Assembly: GCA_019054805.1 (NCBI GenBank)
Contig: JAHQIY010000033.1
Coordinates: 551,144 to 615,143 of the forward strand
Direction of reading: 5' to 3'
Source of the DNA: Brachionus manjavacas
Lineage: Eukaryota; Rotifera; Eurotatoria; Ploima; Brachionidae
DNA: 64,000 bases
A model generated the notes under the pieces. It searched no databases. It was not told the origin of the DNA and worked only from the letters and a program-made list of their open reading frames with translations. The position numbers and the translations under genes are program-made. Below are positions 1 through 9,994 of this stretch, piece after piece; position 1 is the stretch's first letter; each line of letters begins with the position of its first letter.

Positions 1-1530
1 CTTCATCACATTGCGTATTCTGAACAGAGACACGAAGCCTGCTAGCAAGAAGCAGGCGCCCAGGATCAAGTAGAGGAGCAAGGGCGCGATCAAAAAGCCC
101 CTCATCAAGTTCATGTTCCTCAGGCCGGTGAAACAGATGCCGCTGAGGATGTCAGCGTCGATTTTCTGCAGCCACAAAATCGCTATCAGCTTGACGCCCG
201 GTATGGTCCATGCGGCCAAGTGAAAATAGGAGGATATGTTCTCGATGGCCTCGTGGCCCCACTTGAGACCAGCGGCCAGGAACCAAGTGAGTGTCAAGAC
301 CACCCACCAGATGGACGAGGCCATGCCGAAAAAATACACCATCATAAAGAGCAGAGTGCATGGCAAGTGCTCCACGCCCTGCACCAAATACTCCTTGATC
401 TGCATCATGGCATTCTTGTGCGACTTGCACACAATCGAGTTGTTGTTGGAACTGGAGCCGATCAAAAATCCCATTGCCACGACCATGTAGCATGCGCTGA
501 GAAAAATGATGGGCCTTTCTGGATAGCGGAAGCGCGACGTCTCGATCAAAAAGGTCAGCAGGGTGATCAGAGTGGAGCTGAAGCACAGCGACGCCCAAAT
601 GAGTATCCAAGACCTGGCAAAGCTGATCTCGCCTTGGTCAAATAAATTGTTGTCGCATGGCATGGCGCAGCTAGTCACGTGCTCCTCGTTCACTGTCAGA
701 TAGTAGGTGTTCTTGGTGTCTGTGATCAATTGGAGCAGCGGCGGACACACAAATTTGACTCGTTGCTGATGCACATAGCTTTGGCTTTGGTGCTGATTTT
801 GGACGGCGGCCGCCGCAGCAATGGCCGCCGCGTACAATTGATAGTAGTTTTGCTTCGGCAAGCTGCTGACCGGGTTGCTGTTGGTGGCGCCGATCAGCGA
901 GTTGAGCAAAATTTGCTGTTGTTCGGGTGTCAGGTTGGCCAGAAAGCTGGTGTCCAGTTTGTTGGTGCTGGCGGGCGCGGACAGCGCGAAAGTGCGCTGG
1001 TGAGAGCTGTGGCCAGCTTGGGCATAGTTGTCGTCTGTGATGCAGGCCTCGGGGCCGTTGAATGACGGAAATTTCCAGCAGTCTATGTAGTCGGGCCACG
1101 GCACCGAGTACTTCTTCATTATGTCCTCGCAGCCCGACTTGGCCTTTTGGCACATCTCGCGGCACGGCTTCAGCGTCGAAGAGTAGTTTTTGACGCATGG
1201 TGGCGCGTACAGCGAGCACAGGAAGAGCTTGAGGACTGGCGAGCAGTTGATTCTGATCAGGGGCAGATAGAGTGCCGTGTCTTGGGCGGCTTCTTTTTGG
1301 CTTTTTTGCTTCAAAAAGTTGGGAAAGCGAGTCTCGTTGTAGGCTATGTCTTTGCACAGCGGCAGGATGTTGGTGTCCAAGGGCTCGCATTGGTCCGACT
1401 CGATCAAGCCGGACTGTGGCGAATGCTTCGGGTCGGGCCTCTGCTGAAATAGATTGGTCAGCTCGTCGCCAAGATCGGCCAGACTGCCGAGCCATAGGAG
1501 AAAAGCAACAGCAAGTTGTATTTGTTTCAT
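1..1530 (-). CDS. Frizzled family Wnt receptor, 5' part (510 codons, cut by window edge)
   Basis: Seven-pass Wnt receptor acting at the plasma membrane. Reading the minus strand from ATG at 1530 gives one uninterrupted frame to base 1. Residues 1-19 form a signal peptide. Residues 48-163 form a cysteine-rich domain with all ten cysteines (48, 59, 96, 105, 112, 123, 127, 134, 151, 163) and family landmarks such as FLCSLYAP and PCREMC. A linker of about 100 residues with a poly-alanine stretch follows, then the transmembrane core: YPERPIIFLS, FFGMASSIWWV and WGHEAIE are all visible. The frame leaves the window just after FRIRN, at the loop after TM5, so TM6-7 and the KTxxxW Dishevelled motif lie outside. 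CRD and core look closest to FZD1/2/7 or FZD5/8, and I cannot separate these. The gene is much more GC-rich than its surroundings. No intron is seen in the visible part. Confidence 0.95.
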   Translation of the reverse strand, partial: MKQIQLAVAFLLWLGSLADLGDELTNLFQQRPDPKHSPQSGLIESDQCEPLDTNILPLCKDIAYNETRFPNFLKQKSQKEAAQDTALYLPLIRINCSPVLKLFLCSLYAPPCVKNYSSTLKPCREMCQKAKSGCEDIMKKYSVPWPDYIDCWKFPSFNGPEACITDDNYAQAGHSSHQRTFALSAPASTNKLDTSFLANLTPEQQQILLNSLIGATNSNPVSSLPKQNYYQLYAAAIAAAAAVQNQHQSQSYVHQQRVKFVCPPLLQLITDTKNTYYLTVNEEHVTSCAMPCDNNLFDQGEISFARSWILIWASLCFSSTLITLLTFLIETSRFRYPERPIIFLSACYMVVAMGFLIGSSSNNNSIVCKSHKNAMMQIKEYLVQGVEHLPCTLLFMMVYFFGMASSIWWVVLTLTWFLAAGLKWGHEAIENISSYFHLAAWTIPGVKLIAILWLQKIDADILSGICFTGLRNMNLMRGFLIAPLLLYLILGACFLLAGFVSLFRIRNVMK

Positions 1531-3580
1531 TGTGAGAGCATTTGAGACAACAAAAGTGAATTCTAGCGGGTCTTGAAAGCAATTATTTAAATTTGTTTTA
1601 TTTTTTTAGTTTTGTTTTAAAAGCTGCAGAAATGTGAAGTCATGTCAAGAAGTCATGTGACTAATTAGTGGTGAAAATTAGACCTTTCAAGCTGAGAAGA
1701 ATAGCCAATTTTAGGTCAATGTGAGCGCTTTTTTCATTCTTTTCTTCTAGACTAAAAGGTCACTACTTAAAAACAATTTTGTATTCTCACCTTGGATAAA
1801 ATTTTTTTTAATTTTTTTTTTCATTACAAATTCAAATCTTGCAGCATAAATTAAGTTAAAACTTTTAAAATTGAAAAAAAATCTAATAAAATTTCAAAAA
1901 ATATCATGGCTGACTTTCACGCTTGTTCCAAGCCCAATAAAAGTATCATTGATGGTCAAAAATAAATCTTTGATCTGATTACCTATTAAATTATTTAAAT
2001 CTATTTACACATTCTATTCACTATTCCATTTTTATTAACTTTTTTAAAATTTGAGGTCTCACAATGACAAAAAATTATTCGAAAAAAATTAGAAAATGAT
2101 GTGGGATTTTTTTGAAAAATGTCGATGGCCATCGGTCAAAAATTTTTCTCAAAATTTTAATGTGCATTCATCTAATGAACTCTTAATAATTTCTCTTTAG
2201 CTTTTAGTTTAAAAGATTCAACAAGAAAATTAAATTGGAATTTTTGAATAATTAAAACATCAAAAATCTTGGTAGTTTTTTCCAATTTTTTCGGAAGAAA
2301 AGTCCAATTAAATCGAAATTTTTGAAATTAATTAAGACAAGTCTTAACCTCATAAAAATTTGCAATTCTCATTCAATTATTTAGTTTCTTGCAGGTTTTG
2401 CCAGATAATTAAAAAATAGTTTCTGAACCTGTTGCATTCAAAGAACAAATTTTTAACAACTAGAAAATATTTATTTAGACTTTTTTTTTAAATTAAAATA
2501 CAACATAAAATTTTTAGGAGATCTCTTATTTTTAAACATTCATCCCGAAGAAGCCTTTAAAATTTCTATTTATTAAAAAAACAAAGAGTTTTTATGGCTT
2601 TTTTTATCTTTTATTGTACATTTACTAGTTATTATGAATTTAAAAAAAATTAATTAATTCAAATTTCTTAAAAATGACTAAATCTAAAGACAAAATTTTT
2701 GAAAAGCCTAAAAAACTTCATGGGCCTTCATGTTAATATTTTTTTAATGCTGTTTGATTATTAATATAATTAAATCTTTTTGAAAATTAATATTCCTTTA
2801 ATAAAAATTCGATTATTTTTGATGGATTTTTATTATTTTGATAGATAAAAAAAGTTCAAAAAAACTTCTCGGCACTTCTCTTCTAGTGTTAAATAGAATT
2901 TGAATTTTTCGATTTTTCTTAATTAACTCCATTATCAATTCAATAAAATTAGAAAAAAAGGTATAAATATTATATAATAAGATGTAAAATAAGTTAAAAT
3001 TTAAAAAAAAAAATAGGAAAGAGCAATAAAAAATAGGAGTAAAAAGTACAAAAAAATTTAAAAGCATTTTGAACTTAGAAAAAAAAAAGAAATAAAGTAG
3101 AAAATTTTGACGATAACAATTTTTACTAAAGATCATTTGAAATCTCTACCTAAACAAATTTCAAATAGAAAAAAAAGTAAGGTTTATTTGAAAAGGATAA
3201 TTTGTGTCTATTTGCTTTAGATTAAATTAATTGTTTGAACAATAAAATTGGTCACTTAAAGTTATTTATATAAAAAAAACCATTGACTGAAAAAAATCAT
3301 TTAATGAAATCTAAGAAGGTACTTCAATTGAATCGATCGGAACAAATATTCAGGCCATGTTTTCAACGAGAATGAAATTATCAAGAAAATATATTTTTTT
3401 ATTTCTAAAAATTAAATAAAAAAAAAGAATTAGAATAAAAAAATTAAATCAAAAAAAAAAGTGATAAAAAATGTGGGAATAAATGAGAGAAAAAACACAG
3501 TTCGATTAAACGCCTTCAAGAAAAAGTCTATAAAAACAAAGCTTGCATAAAACTTATTGAATATTAAAAAAATAAAAAAA
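1531..3580. other. AT-rich intergenic stretch, no gene seen
   Basis: About 2 kb of low-complexity A/T runs between the divergent Frizzled and repeat-protein genes. Short open frames here (for example 2813-3136 minus) are built of Phe, Lys, Ile and Asn codons from homopolymers and show no family signature. Both 5' flanks and promoters must lie here, but I could not identify a specific element. Confidence 0.6.
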
Positions 3581-4723
3581 ATGAATAAATTTTTAACTTT
3601 TTTCTTAATTATCGGCATTGCCAATATATCTTTGGCAGCCCCAGCAAGAAAACACAATAAAGATTTGTCCAGCATCTTGAACTTGTTGCCATCAGGTGAA
3701 AACACTGCCAACATTTTGAATGTTTTGGGTAGCTTGACTCACGGAACCTCATTGGGATCTATCACCGATATCTTGAGTTTGATCAACAACTTGCACACTA
3801 TCGAACAAGACATCACTGCCCTTCCACAAGACGTCATCAATGCTTTGACTCAATTGCAGGAATTATTGAATGGTTCTTTGGAAAACATTTCAAACATCAT
3901 CAATCCAGCAAGAAAACACAATAAAGATTTGTCCAGCATCTTGAACTTGTTGCCATCAGGTGAAAACACTGCCAACATTTTGAATGTTTTGGGTAGCTTG
4001 ACTCACGGAACCTCATTGGGATCTATCACCGATATCTTGAGTTTGATCAACAACTTGCACACTATCGAACAAGACATCACTGCCCTTCCACAAGACGTCA
4101 TCAATGCTTTGACTCAATTGCAGGAATTATTGAATGGTTCTTTGGAAAACATTTCAAACATCATCAATCCAGCAAGAAAACACAATAAAGATTTGTCCAG
4201 CATCTTGAACTTGTTGCCATCAGGTGAAAACACTGCCAACATTTTGAATGTTTTGGGTAGCTTGACTCACGGAACCTCATTAGGATCTATCACCGATATC
4301 TTGAGTTTGATCAACAACTTGCACACTATCGAACAAGACATCACTGCCCTTCCACAAGACGTCATCAATGCTTTGACTCAATTGCAGGAATTATTGAATG
4401 GTTCTTTGGAAAACATTTCAAACATCATCAATCCAGCAAGAAAACACAATAAAGATTTGTCCAGCATCTTGAACTTGTTGCCATCAGGTGAAAACACTGC
4501 CAACATTTTGAATGTTTTGGGTAGCTTGACTCACGGAACCTCATTGGGATCTATCACCGATATCTTGAGTTTGATCAACAACTTGCACACTATCGAACAA
4601 GACATCACTGCCCTTCCACAAGACGTCATCAATGCTTTGACTCAATTGCAGGAATTATTGAATGGTTCTTTGGAAAACATTTCAAACATCATCAATCCAA
4701 CTAATTCACCACGAAAATTATAA
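3581..4723 (+). CDS. Secreted protein of four near-identical 88-residue repeats (380 aa), unrecognised family
   Basis: I do not recognise the family. ATG at 3581 gives a lysine-poor hydrophobic signal peptide (about 17 residues, FFLIIGIANISLA, probable cleavage after AA or LA). Four head-to-tail 88-residue repeats follow, then a short tail ending SPRKL. Each repeat has no cysteine, one basic ARKH site at its start, and long amphipathic leucine/isoleucine-rich stretches predicted helical. Each ends with two N-glycosylation sequons (NGS, NIS). An upstream in-frame TTG at 3557 would only add a lysine-rich leader that spoils the signal peptide, so I prefer 3581. Codon use (TTG, ATC, GCC, CTT) is far less AT-rich than the flanks, which suggests high expression. 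AATAAA signals follow the stop. The basic site in every unit could be a processing site releasing 88-residue pieces. That is inference. Confidence 0.85.
   Translation: MNKFLTFFLIIGIANISLAAPARKHNKDLSSILNLLPSGENTANILNVLGSLTHGTSLGSITDILSLINNLHTIEQDITALPQDVINALTQLQELLNGSLENISNIINPARKHNKDLSSILNLLPSGENTANILNVLGSLTHGTSLGSITDILSLINNLHTIEQDITALPQDVINALTQLQELLNGSLENISNIINPARKHNKDLSSILNLLPSGENTANILNVLGSLTHGTSLGSITDILSLINNLHTIEQDITALPQDVINALTQLQELLNGSLENISNIINPARKHNKDLSSILNLLPSGENTANILNVLGSLTHGTSLGSITDILSLINNLHTIEQDITALPQDVINALTQLQELLNGSLENISNIINPTNSPRKL
3641..4696 (+). repeat. Four tandem 264-bp units inside the secreted-protein gene
   Basis: Units are 3641-3904, 3905-4168, 4169-4432 and 4433-4696. By eye they are identical apart from one synonymous third-position change (TTA for TTG) near 4282 in unit 3. 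Each unit is exactly 88 codons, so expansion keeps the frame. The absence of drift points to very recent amplification or continuing homogenisation. Confidence 0.95.
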
Positions 4724-6167
4724 TTTATCAGTAAATAAACATTTTAAATAAATGATTGTAAAATATCAATTATTTTTTTTATTATTTATTTTAATCTTTT
4801 TTTTTTAAATAAAAATTTATGTTTTTTAAATTATATTCTTTTTTTTATTTTGAGCCTAAATTTTTCTTAACATGCTGAAAAATAATTCTTTAAATTATTA
4901 GAAAATGTAGAAATATTTTTGATTTTAATTTTTAATTTTTTTTATTACATGCAAAATTTATTATTAGTGACTAATAAATTTTTGTAGTTATTTTGGTATT
5001 TTATTTAACCATTATCTTATTTTTTAAGAAGAAGATCTTAAGAGAAAAGGCAAACTTTGTACTGTTTTTGATTAGGTCTCTTGCGGATTTACATCTAATT
5101 TTTTATTTTATAACACATTTATTTTTTCTTAACTTATAATTGATAAAATTTTATTTGGAAGTATAAAATAAAATTCAATTAATGCTTTAAAAATAATCAG
5201 GTTTATTAGATTTCATTTAATTAAAAGTTTTAGGATATATAATTCATCTTTTTTGTCCTATAGATATTTCAAGCTTCTCTTATTAATAAATCTTTTGTTT
5301 AGATTTACAAGAATAACTAAGAAAATTAGATATTTATTGATCTAGTAGTTATCATCATTAAACAATGTCCGAAAAAATTGGATCTCTTAACCACTTAGCC
5401 ATTTATCGATATTGCTCTGCATTTTAATTCATTTAACTTATTATTTTTATCTCTTTTAGATTAAACAAAATAATAAAAAAATAAACTTTGGACTCTTTGG
5501 TTGAGCTGAAATAAAAAAAAAAGCCCTAAAAAAATTTTTAAAAACTTGTATTTATTTTCTACTTAAATTAAATTTAATTAATAATTGAAAAATTTTGGCT
5601 TAAAGATTTTGGGGTGACAAATTTTACTTCTTGAAGTGACTTATTAATAATTTAGAACTGACAAAAATAATAATTAAAAATGTTTAATAAAAGTATAACC
5701 AAGTGGTCATTGAAAGTTAAAGAGTGTTTTAATTTTTTTTTATCATTAACAAATATACTAAATAAAGGACTAATAAATGAGCCTTTACGTTATCATTTTG
5801 TTTAAAATTATCTGTAATTTCTGAAAATTAAGCTAATCTTCTTCTAAGAATATCATTTTTTCGAAAATTACGATTTTTAGATTTCTAAATAAATTATTTC
5901 TTTTTCTCCAGCAAGTTAACTTAATTTTAAGAAATTAAAAGTAAATACTAAAATTTTTGAAAATTTTTTTTTTCAAAATGAAAATGTGGGGGGGGGGGGT
6001 CAGCGTTTTTATTAGGGCCCTTATTTTTCAACCCTTTAACATGAATATCACATCAATCAATTGAAAAATGCTTTTCTTAACTGTTTAATAAAAAAATCCA
6101 AAAATTAATAACTTTATTTAGAAATCAATAACAATAATTTTTTATAACCAACATTAATTAAAATTTA
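4724..6167. other. AT-rich intergenic stretch with a G12 run
   Basis: No gene seen. Polyadenylation-type AATAAA sequences occur just after 4730. An uninterrupted run of twelve G at 5988-5999 stands out in otherwise A/T homopolymer sequence. Confidence 0.6.
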
Positions 6168-6485
6168 TCAATAGTAATCGAGTTCATTGTAGTCTTTTAT
6201 TTTTCCTGTAATTTTGTCGAGTAAGATGGATTTAGCGAGCGGCTTTAGAGTTCTTCGTGTAGTAGTTACGGTAGTAAAAACTCTAATGGTTGTGGTGGGT
6301 GCTTTAAATCTGGTGACAAACGGATTGACCCAGAGTGTCGGCTGACCAATGTTATTTGGATACTCATTAGGCAGTTCACTCGCCGAATTACTTGTTTCAC
6401 TTGAATATTCATTTAGTTTGCTCATCAGACCAGCAGTTAAATAAAGGACAAATAGAAAAAACTTATAAAATATTACTTTATACAT
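6168..6485 (-). CDS. Small secreted Thr-rich protein (105 aa), hypothetical
   Basis: ATG at 6485, TGA at 6168. Residues 1-19 form a convincing signal peptide (FYKFFLFVLYLTAG). The mature part is hydrophilic, with a Ser/Asn/Glu-rich section, a TTT..TTVTTTRRT segment at about residues 64-78, and an acidic, tyrosine-rich C-terminus (ELDYY). There are no cysteines and no domain I recognise. Codon composition is less AT-biased than the flanks, which is the main support for a real gene. It may be one exon of something larger. Confidence 0.5.
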   Translation of the reverse strand: MYKVIFYKFFLFVLYLTAGLMSKLNEYSSETSNSASELPNEYPNNIGQPTLWVNPFVTRFKAPTTTIRVFTTVTTTRRTLKPLAKSILLDKITGKIKDYNELDYY

Positions 6486-7099
6486 TTTATTAAAATTTTT
6501 TTAAATTATTTTCTAGAATTTTTGTTTCCGAGAGTTAAGAATTGTGAAAATTATACGTTTAGCTTTTGAATAGAATACTTTGCGCCATAGGACAGACTTG
6601 ATATTTTGGTACACACAAACAAAATTTTATCTCAATTTGTCTCAACTATTTCAATTAAATAATTTTTAAGTGAAAGCACGGATTTGCCTAATTTCAAATG
6701 AATGCGATGTGTATCACGAATGACGCGGATTAAATCTCTGATATCTCGTTATAATAACAAGGATCAAAATATTTCCAAGGATTTAGTTGGAAATTTTCGT
6801 CTAATTAAAAGGTTAACAAAATTCTAAGTATCCTTGAAGTTTTTTTAATTAATGCAAAAACTATTTTATACTATTTTATTTGAAAATTACAACATTTTAC
6901 TCATTAAATAATTCAAAAGATTAAATATTTTCAAGGTAAATAAAATTGCTAAAAATTTAATTTTGAATTTTTGAGTATTAAAATTAGACATGAATAATTT
7001 TTAAAAGGGCAAAGAGACAGGCATCAAAATGATGTAAATCGGACAACTTCCACTCTGACTTCAAATGCAATCTACAATTGTATACAGCCGCGTTTCAAT

Positions 7100-7483
7100 G
7101 GACGAGTAATGTTAACACGGAAATTTCTGGTGCAAATGGTCGTCTTGTTTATAGCCATTTCGATCTGTTTTGGGAAATGGTGTAAGATCATCGAGACCAC
7201 TCTCTGCTCAAATGATTGGAAAGAAAGTAAATGCAACTGTGGAGAATTTTTAAGAATTAAATTTGCGTCCTTGTTCTTGGTCTTGCATGTCGATTCAAGT
7301 TTTGCACATTCCCAGATGATGCTAAATCTATTCCAATCGGTCAGAAGCGTGAAAGAGGAAGACCTAAGAAGCATGTTGCAGCTTTGTTCTACCAAAGCGA
7401 ACTTCACTGTAGTTCTGCAAATGAATTCGAACACGAGCTACCTAACGAATTAACAGTCCGAAAGAAAATCATTAATCTCTGAC
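7100..7483 (+). pseudogene. Broken C-terminal part of a MULE-type transposase (SWIM zinc finger + basic tail)
   Basis: Forward translation gives a SWIM-like start (ESKCNCGEF, about 7225-7251). After a frameshift near 7260 comes a segment containing CTFPDDAKSIPIGQKRERG and RPKK, ending at a stop near 7483. A SWIM CxC...CxH finger followed by a GQKRKRGRPKK-type tail is typical of MULE-derived transposases and their relatives in invertebrates. Here the expected C-x-H half-site reads C-V-L and the two halves are in different frames, so it is not functional. The open frames over this DNA on both strands are shadows of the decayed element. Confidence 0.65.
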
Positions 7484-9082
7484 GAAGCAACTATAGTTGA
7501 TCAAGAAAATTATGTGAATTTACCTAAAAAAAGTGGAAGGTGGAAGAAATCAACAGTTAAAAGACAAAAAAACAAAAAGTTGTTTTTACTTCTTACTTTT
7601 TATCTGTCACCCGAATTAGTTTTTTTTTTGTCAGAAAAATGTGATTAAATTAGTCACTACATTTAGTTTTTTTGTCATTTCAAAAAAGATAAAGCCTTTT
7701 TAAAATTTACATTTGAAGATAATTTTTTTTTTCCTATGAGAAAACCTAGTAGAATTGCTGCTTTTTAATTAATATTTTATTAACTTGATTATTACTAAAA
7801 TTTTCAAACCCAAAACCAACAAAATTTTTATTGATGAATCTTTAATTTAAATTTAAATTAAAAAAAAAATTTAATTTAAATTTTGCATTTTGATGTAAAA
7901 TTATTTTAACCAATTTATTTTAACGCTTACAAAGCCTTAGCGAATTTGCTAAAAAAATTAATTTTCTTTGACAATTTACTTATTTCTCGGTCTCATGAAG
8001 GTAAGAGTATCTAAATATTAGCCAAAATAGGTAAAAAAAAAATATTTTTTTTTTGAAAGATCCGACAAAGACTCATTGAGAAATAGCCGAGTTAACGAAC
8101 AAAAAGAAAAAGAAAAGATTGATTCTAACTTTTTGTGACATACTACAGAAATACTTATCTAATTATTTTATCAATACTTATGAACAAATTTTTTAAGATC
8201 AATTTTTGATAAGAATTTTTCAATTTTATTAATAAATAAAATCAATCAATTAATTGAATAATCAAAACTGATTTCTCTTTTTTTTAATTTTTATTATTCC
8301 GGAAGCGAAGCAACGCGAAAAAACCTTGTTATAGTTAATTTTAACTAAAACCAAAAAAAATAAATGAAATGAAATTGAATTATTTTAATAAAGTTAAGTT
8401 TTTTTTAAAGCTTGGTGTAAAATCAAAAAAAATGCTTTTTTAATTAATTTAGAGAATAATTGCTAAATTCCGAATCATTTTTGAAAATTTGCTATTAAGT
8501 TAGATATTTAAACAATAAATTTTTAATCTATTAATTTAATAAATCGAAAATAATTTTTCCTTAATAATTAAAAAAATTTATAGAAATAAAAAAAGTTAAG
8601 AATGTAAATTTTTGAAGAAAAAAAAATCATTTAGTCTAATTCAAATGGTGTACCTAGAATTCCGAAAGTGGTGGCCTAGTTATTATTTTTAGATCAAAAT
8701 TATGATCCAAACAAAAATTAAAATTTAAAATATTTATTCAAAAAATTTAAATTCAAGGTACTAAATTTATTTTCAATCAAGCTTTGGTTTGAATATTCGC
8801 TGATTTACTTTGCTATTTGTTTGACTGGTGACAAAAATTTAAAAATATTAATTAATTTTTTTGTTGTCACGCCGCCTATTTTATAAACAAAAATGACTAT
8901 TTTACAAATTTAACTTTTTTTGTCCACAAATTGGATATGACATAAACCAAAGCAAATTAAGTTTAGAAAATCGGCGTGCTTTAAAACCAAACAAAAAATA
9001 AAAACACACTCTGAATATTAAATTTTCAAAAATCATCTAAATTTTAGCTCATTCTTAGCTCATTCTTAAACATAATCTTTTA
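7484..9082. other. AT-rich intergenic stretch
   Basis: No gene seen. Around 8065-8085 a short stretch about cgacaaagactcatt resembles a segment near 31994-32012, so a remnant of a dispersed repeat may lie here. Confidence 0.5.
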
Positions 9083-9994
9083 ATGTTTCCAAGTAAAAGC
9101 GAAACAAAAAATCAGATGAAAACAGTGATAAATGTTCGTCAAGCTGATGACGATGCGCCTTATGAAAATGGAAACTTCAAGTACACAACTTTGGCAAATC
9201 GGTCCGATTCGGAAGTGAGCAACTGCCGAGAAACAGATGAATTCGTAAATCAGAAAACTGATTCCAACTTTTTGAACGCCAGCAAAATGGTCAAAAGCTC
9301 TTCGGATCAGAAAATTCCGGACATGGAAAAAAACCAACAATATGTTTATGTGAACAAAAATGGTTTTGCTGTCAAATCGAATGTATCGCCATCAAAGCCA
9401 GCCCTTGCAGACAAGAAACAAAAAGCTGATCCAAAATCGCTCATTTGCACTGATCTCTTGCTCGAGGCTTACAAAACAAGCAAAGAGAACCTGACCCAAG
9501 ACGAGAACAAGCTGAATTTGAATCAAGACCGGCAGTCCAGCAGATCAGTGCCCACAAACGGACAAGATTCATCATTAGCTTCTCTGAATTTATCATCGAA
9601 CTCGTTGGTGCAACGTGATCAAACGGGAAATTTGGTCATAAACACTAGTCTTACCATTCAAGAGCCAAGTTCCGAATTTAATTCGGACCATGTTAAATAC
9701 ATCAATTTGGTCTCTGTTATTTGCTGTTGGTGTTTTCCATTTACCGGTCTATTGGGCATATTTTTTGCCAGGAAAACCAAACGATATTTTGAAAATCGGG
9801 ACCTGAACCGAGCCAAGAAATACCTGAACCGCGCTGAATGGATGCTCATACTCACATTTTTTTTCGGATGCACTTTGATTGCCATTTTATTTGCTTTGAT
9901 GGAGTTCTACTGGTTCAAGGCGAGCTCGGACAAAGTGTCGGCTAATCGACACATTACCGCAGTCTTATTTCACAAAAGGAGTCTTCACAGATAG
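9083..9994 (+). CDS. CD225/dispanin-like two-pass membrane protein (303 aa)
   Basis: Single exon, ATG 9083, TAG 9992-9994. Residues 1-205 are hydrophilic and rich in Ser, Asn, Lys and Asp, and probably disordered. Residues of about 208-229 form a first hydrophobic segment with a cysteine cluster (VICCWCFPFTGLLGI). A basic loop (ARKTKRYFENRDLNRAKKY) and a second membrane helix at about 252-275 follow. This order (Cys-rich re-entrant or TM segment, G-I-x-x-A, basic loop with A/N-R-A, second TM) matches the CD225/dispanin architecture of IFITM and PRRT proteins. The assignment rests on pattern only. It shares this module with the two small genes at 12307 and 12893, so the three are paralogues. 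The family often carries palmitoylated cysteines next to the membrane, and the C-C-W-C cluster would suit. Confidence 0.7.
   Translation: MFPSKSETKNQMKTVINVRQADDDAPYENGNFKYTTLANRSDSEVSNCRETDEFVNQKTDSNFLNASKMVKSSSDQKIPDMEKNQQYVYVNKNGFAVKSNVSPSKPALADKKQKADPKSLICTDLLLEAYKTSKENLTQDENKLNLNQDRQSSRSVPTNGQDSSLASLNLSSNSLVQRDQTGNLVINTSLTIQEPSSEFNSDHVKYINLVSVICCWCFPFTGLLGIFFARKTKRYFENRDLNRAKKYLNRAEWMLILTFFFGCTLIAILFALMEFYWFKASSDKVSANRHITAVLFHKRSLHR

Noticed and set aside
152..1535. Several 85-140-aa open frames on both strands over the Frizzled gene
   Set aside because: They are shadow frames caused by GC-rich coding DNA. The continuous minus-strand frame from 1530 with all ten CRD cysteines explains the region.
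3430..3714. 94-aa minus-strand ORF overlapping the start of the repeat-protein gene
   Set aside because: It is antisense to the signal peptide and low-complexity Phe/Ile-rich. Chance frame.
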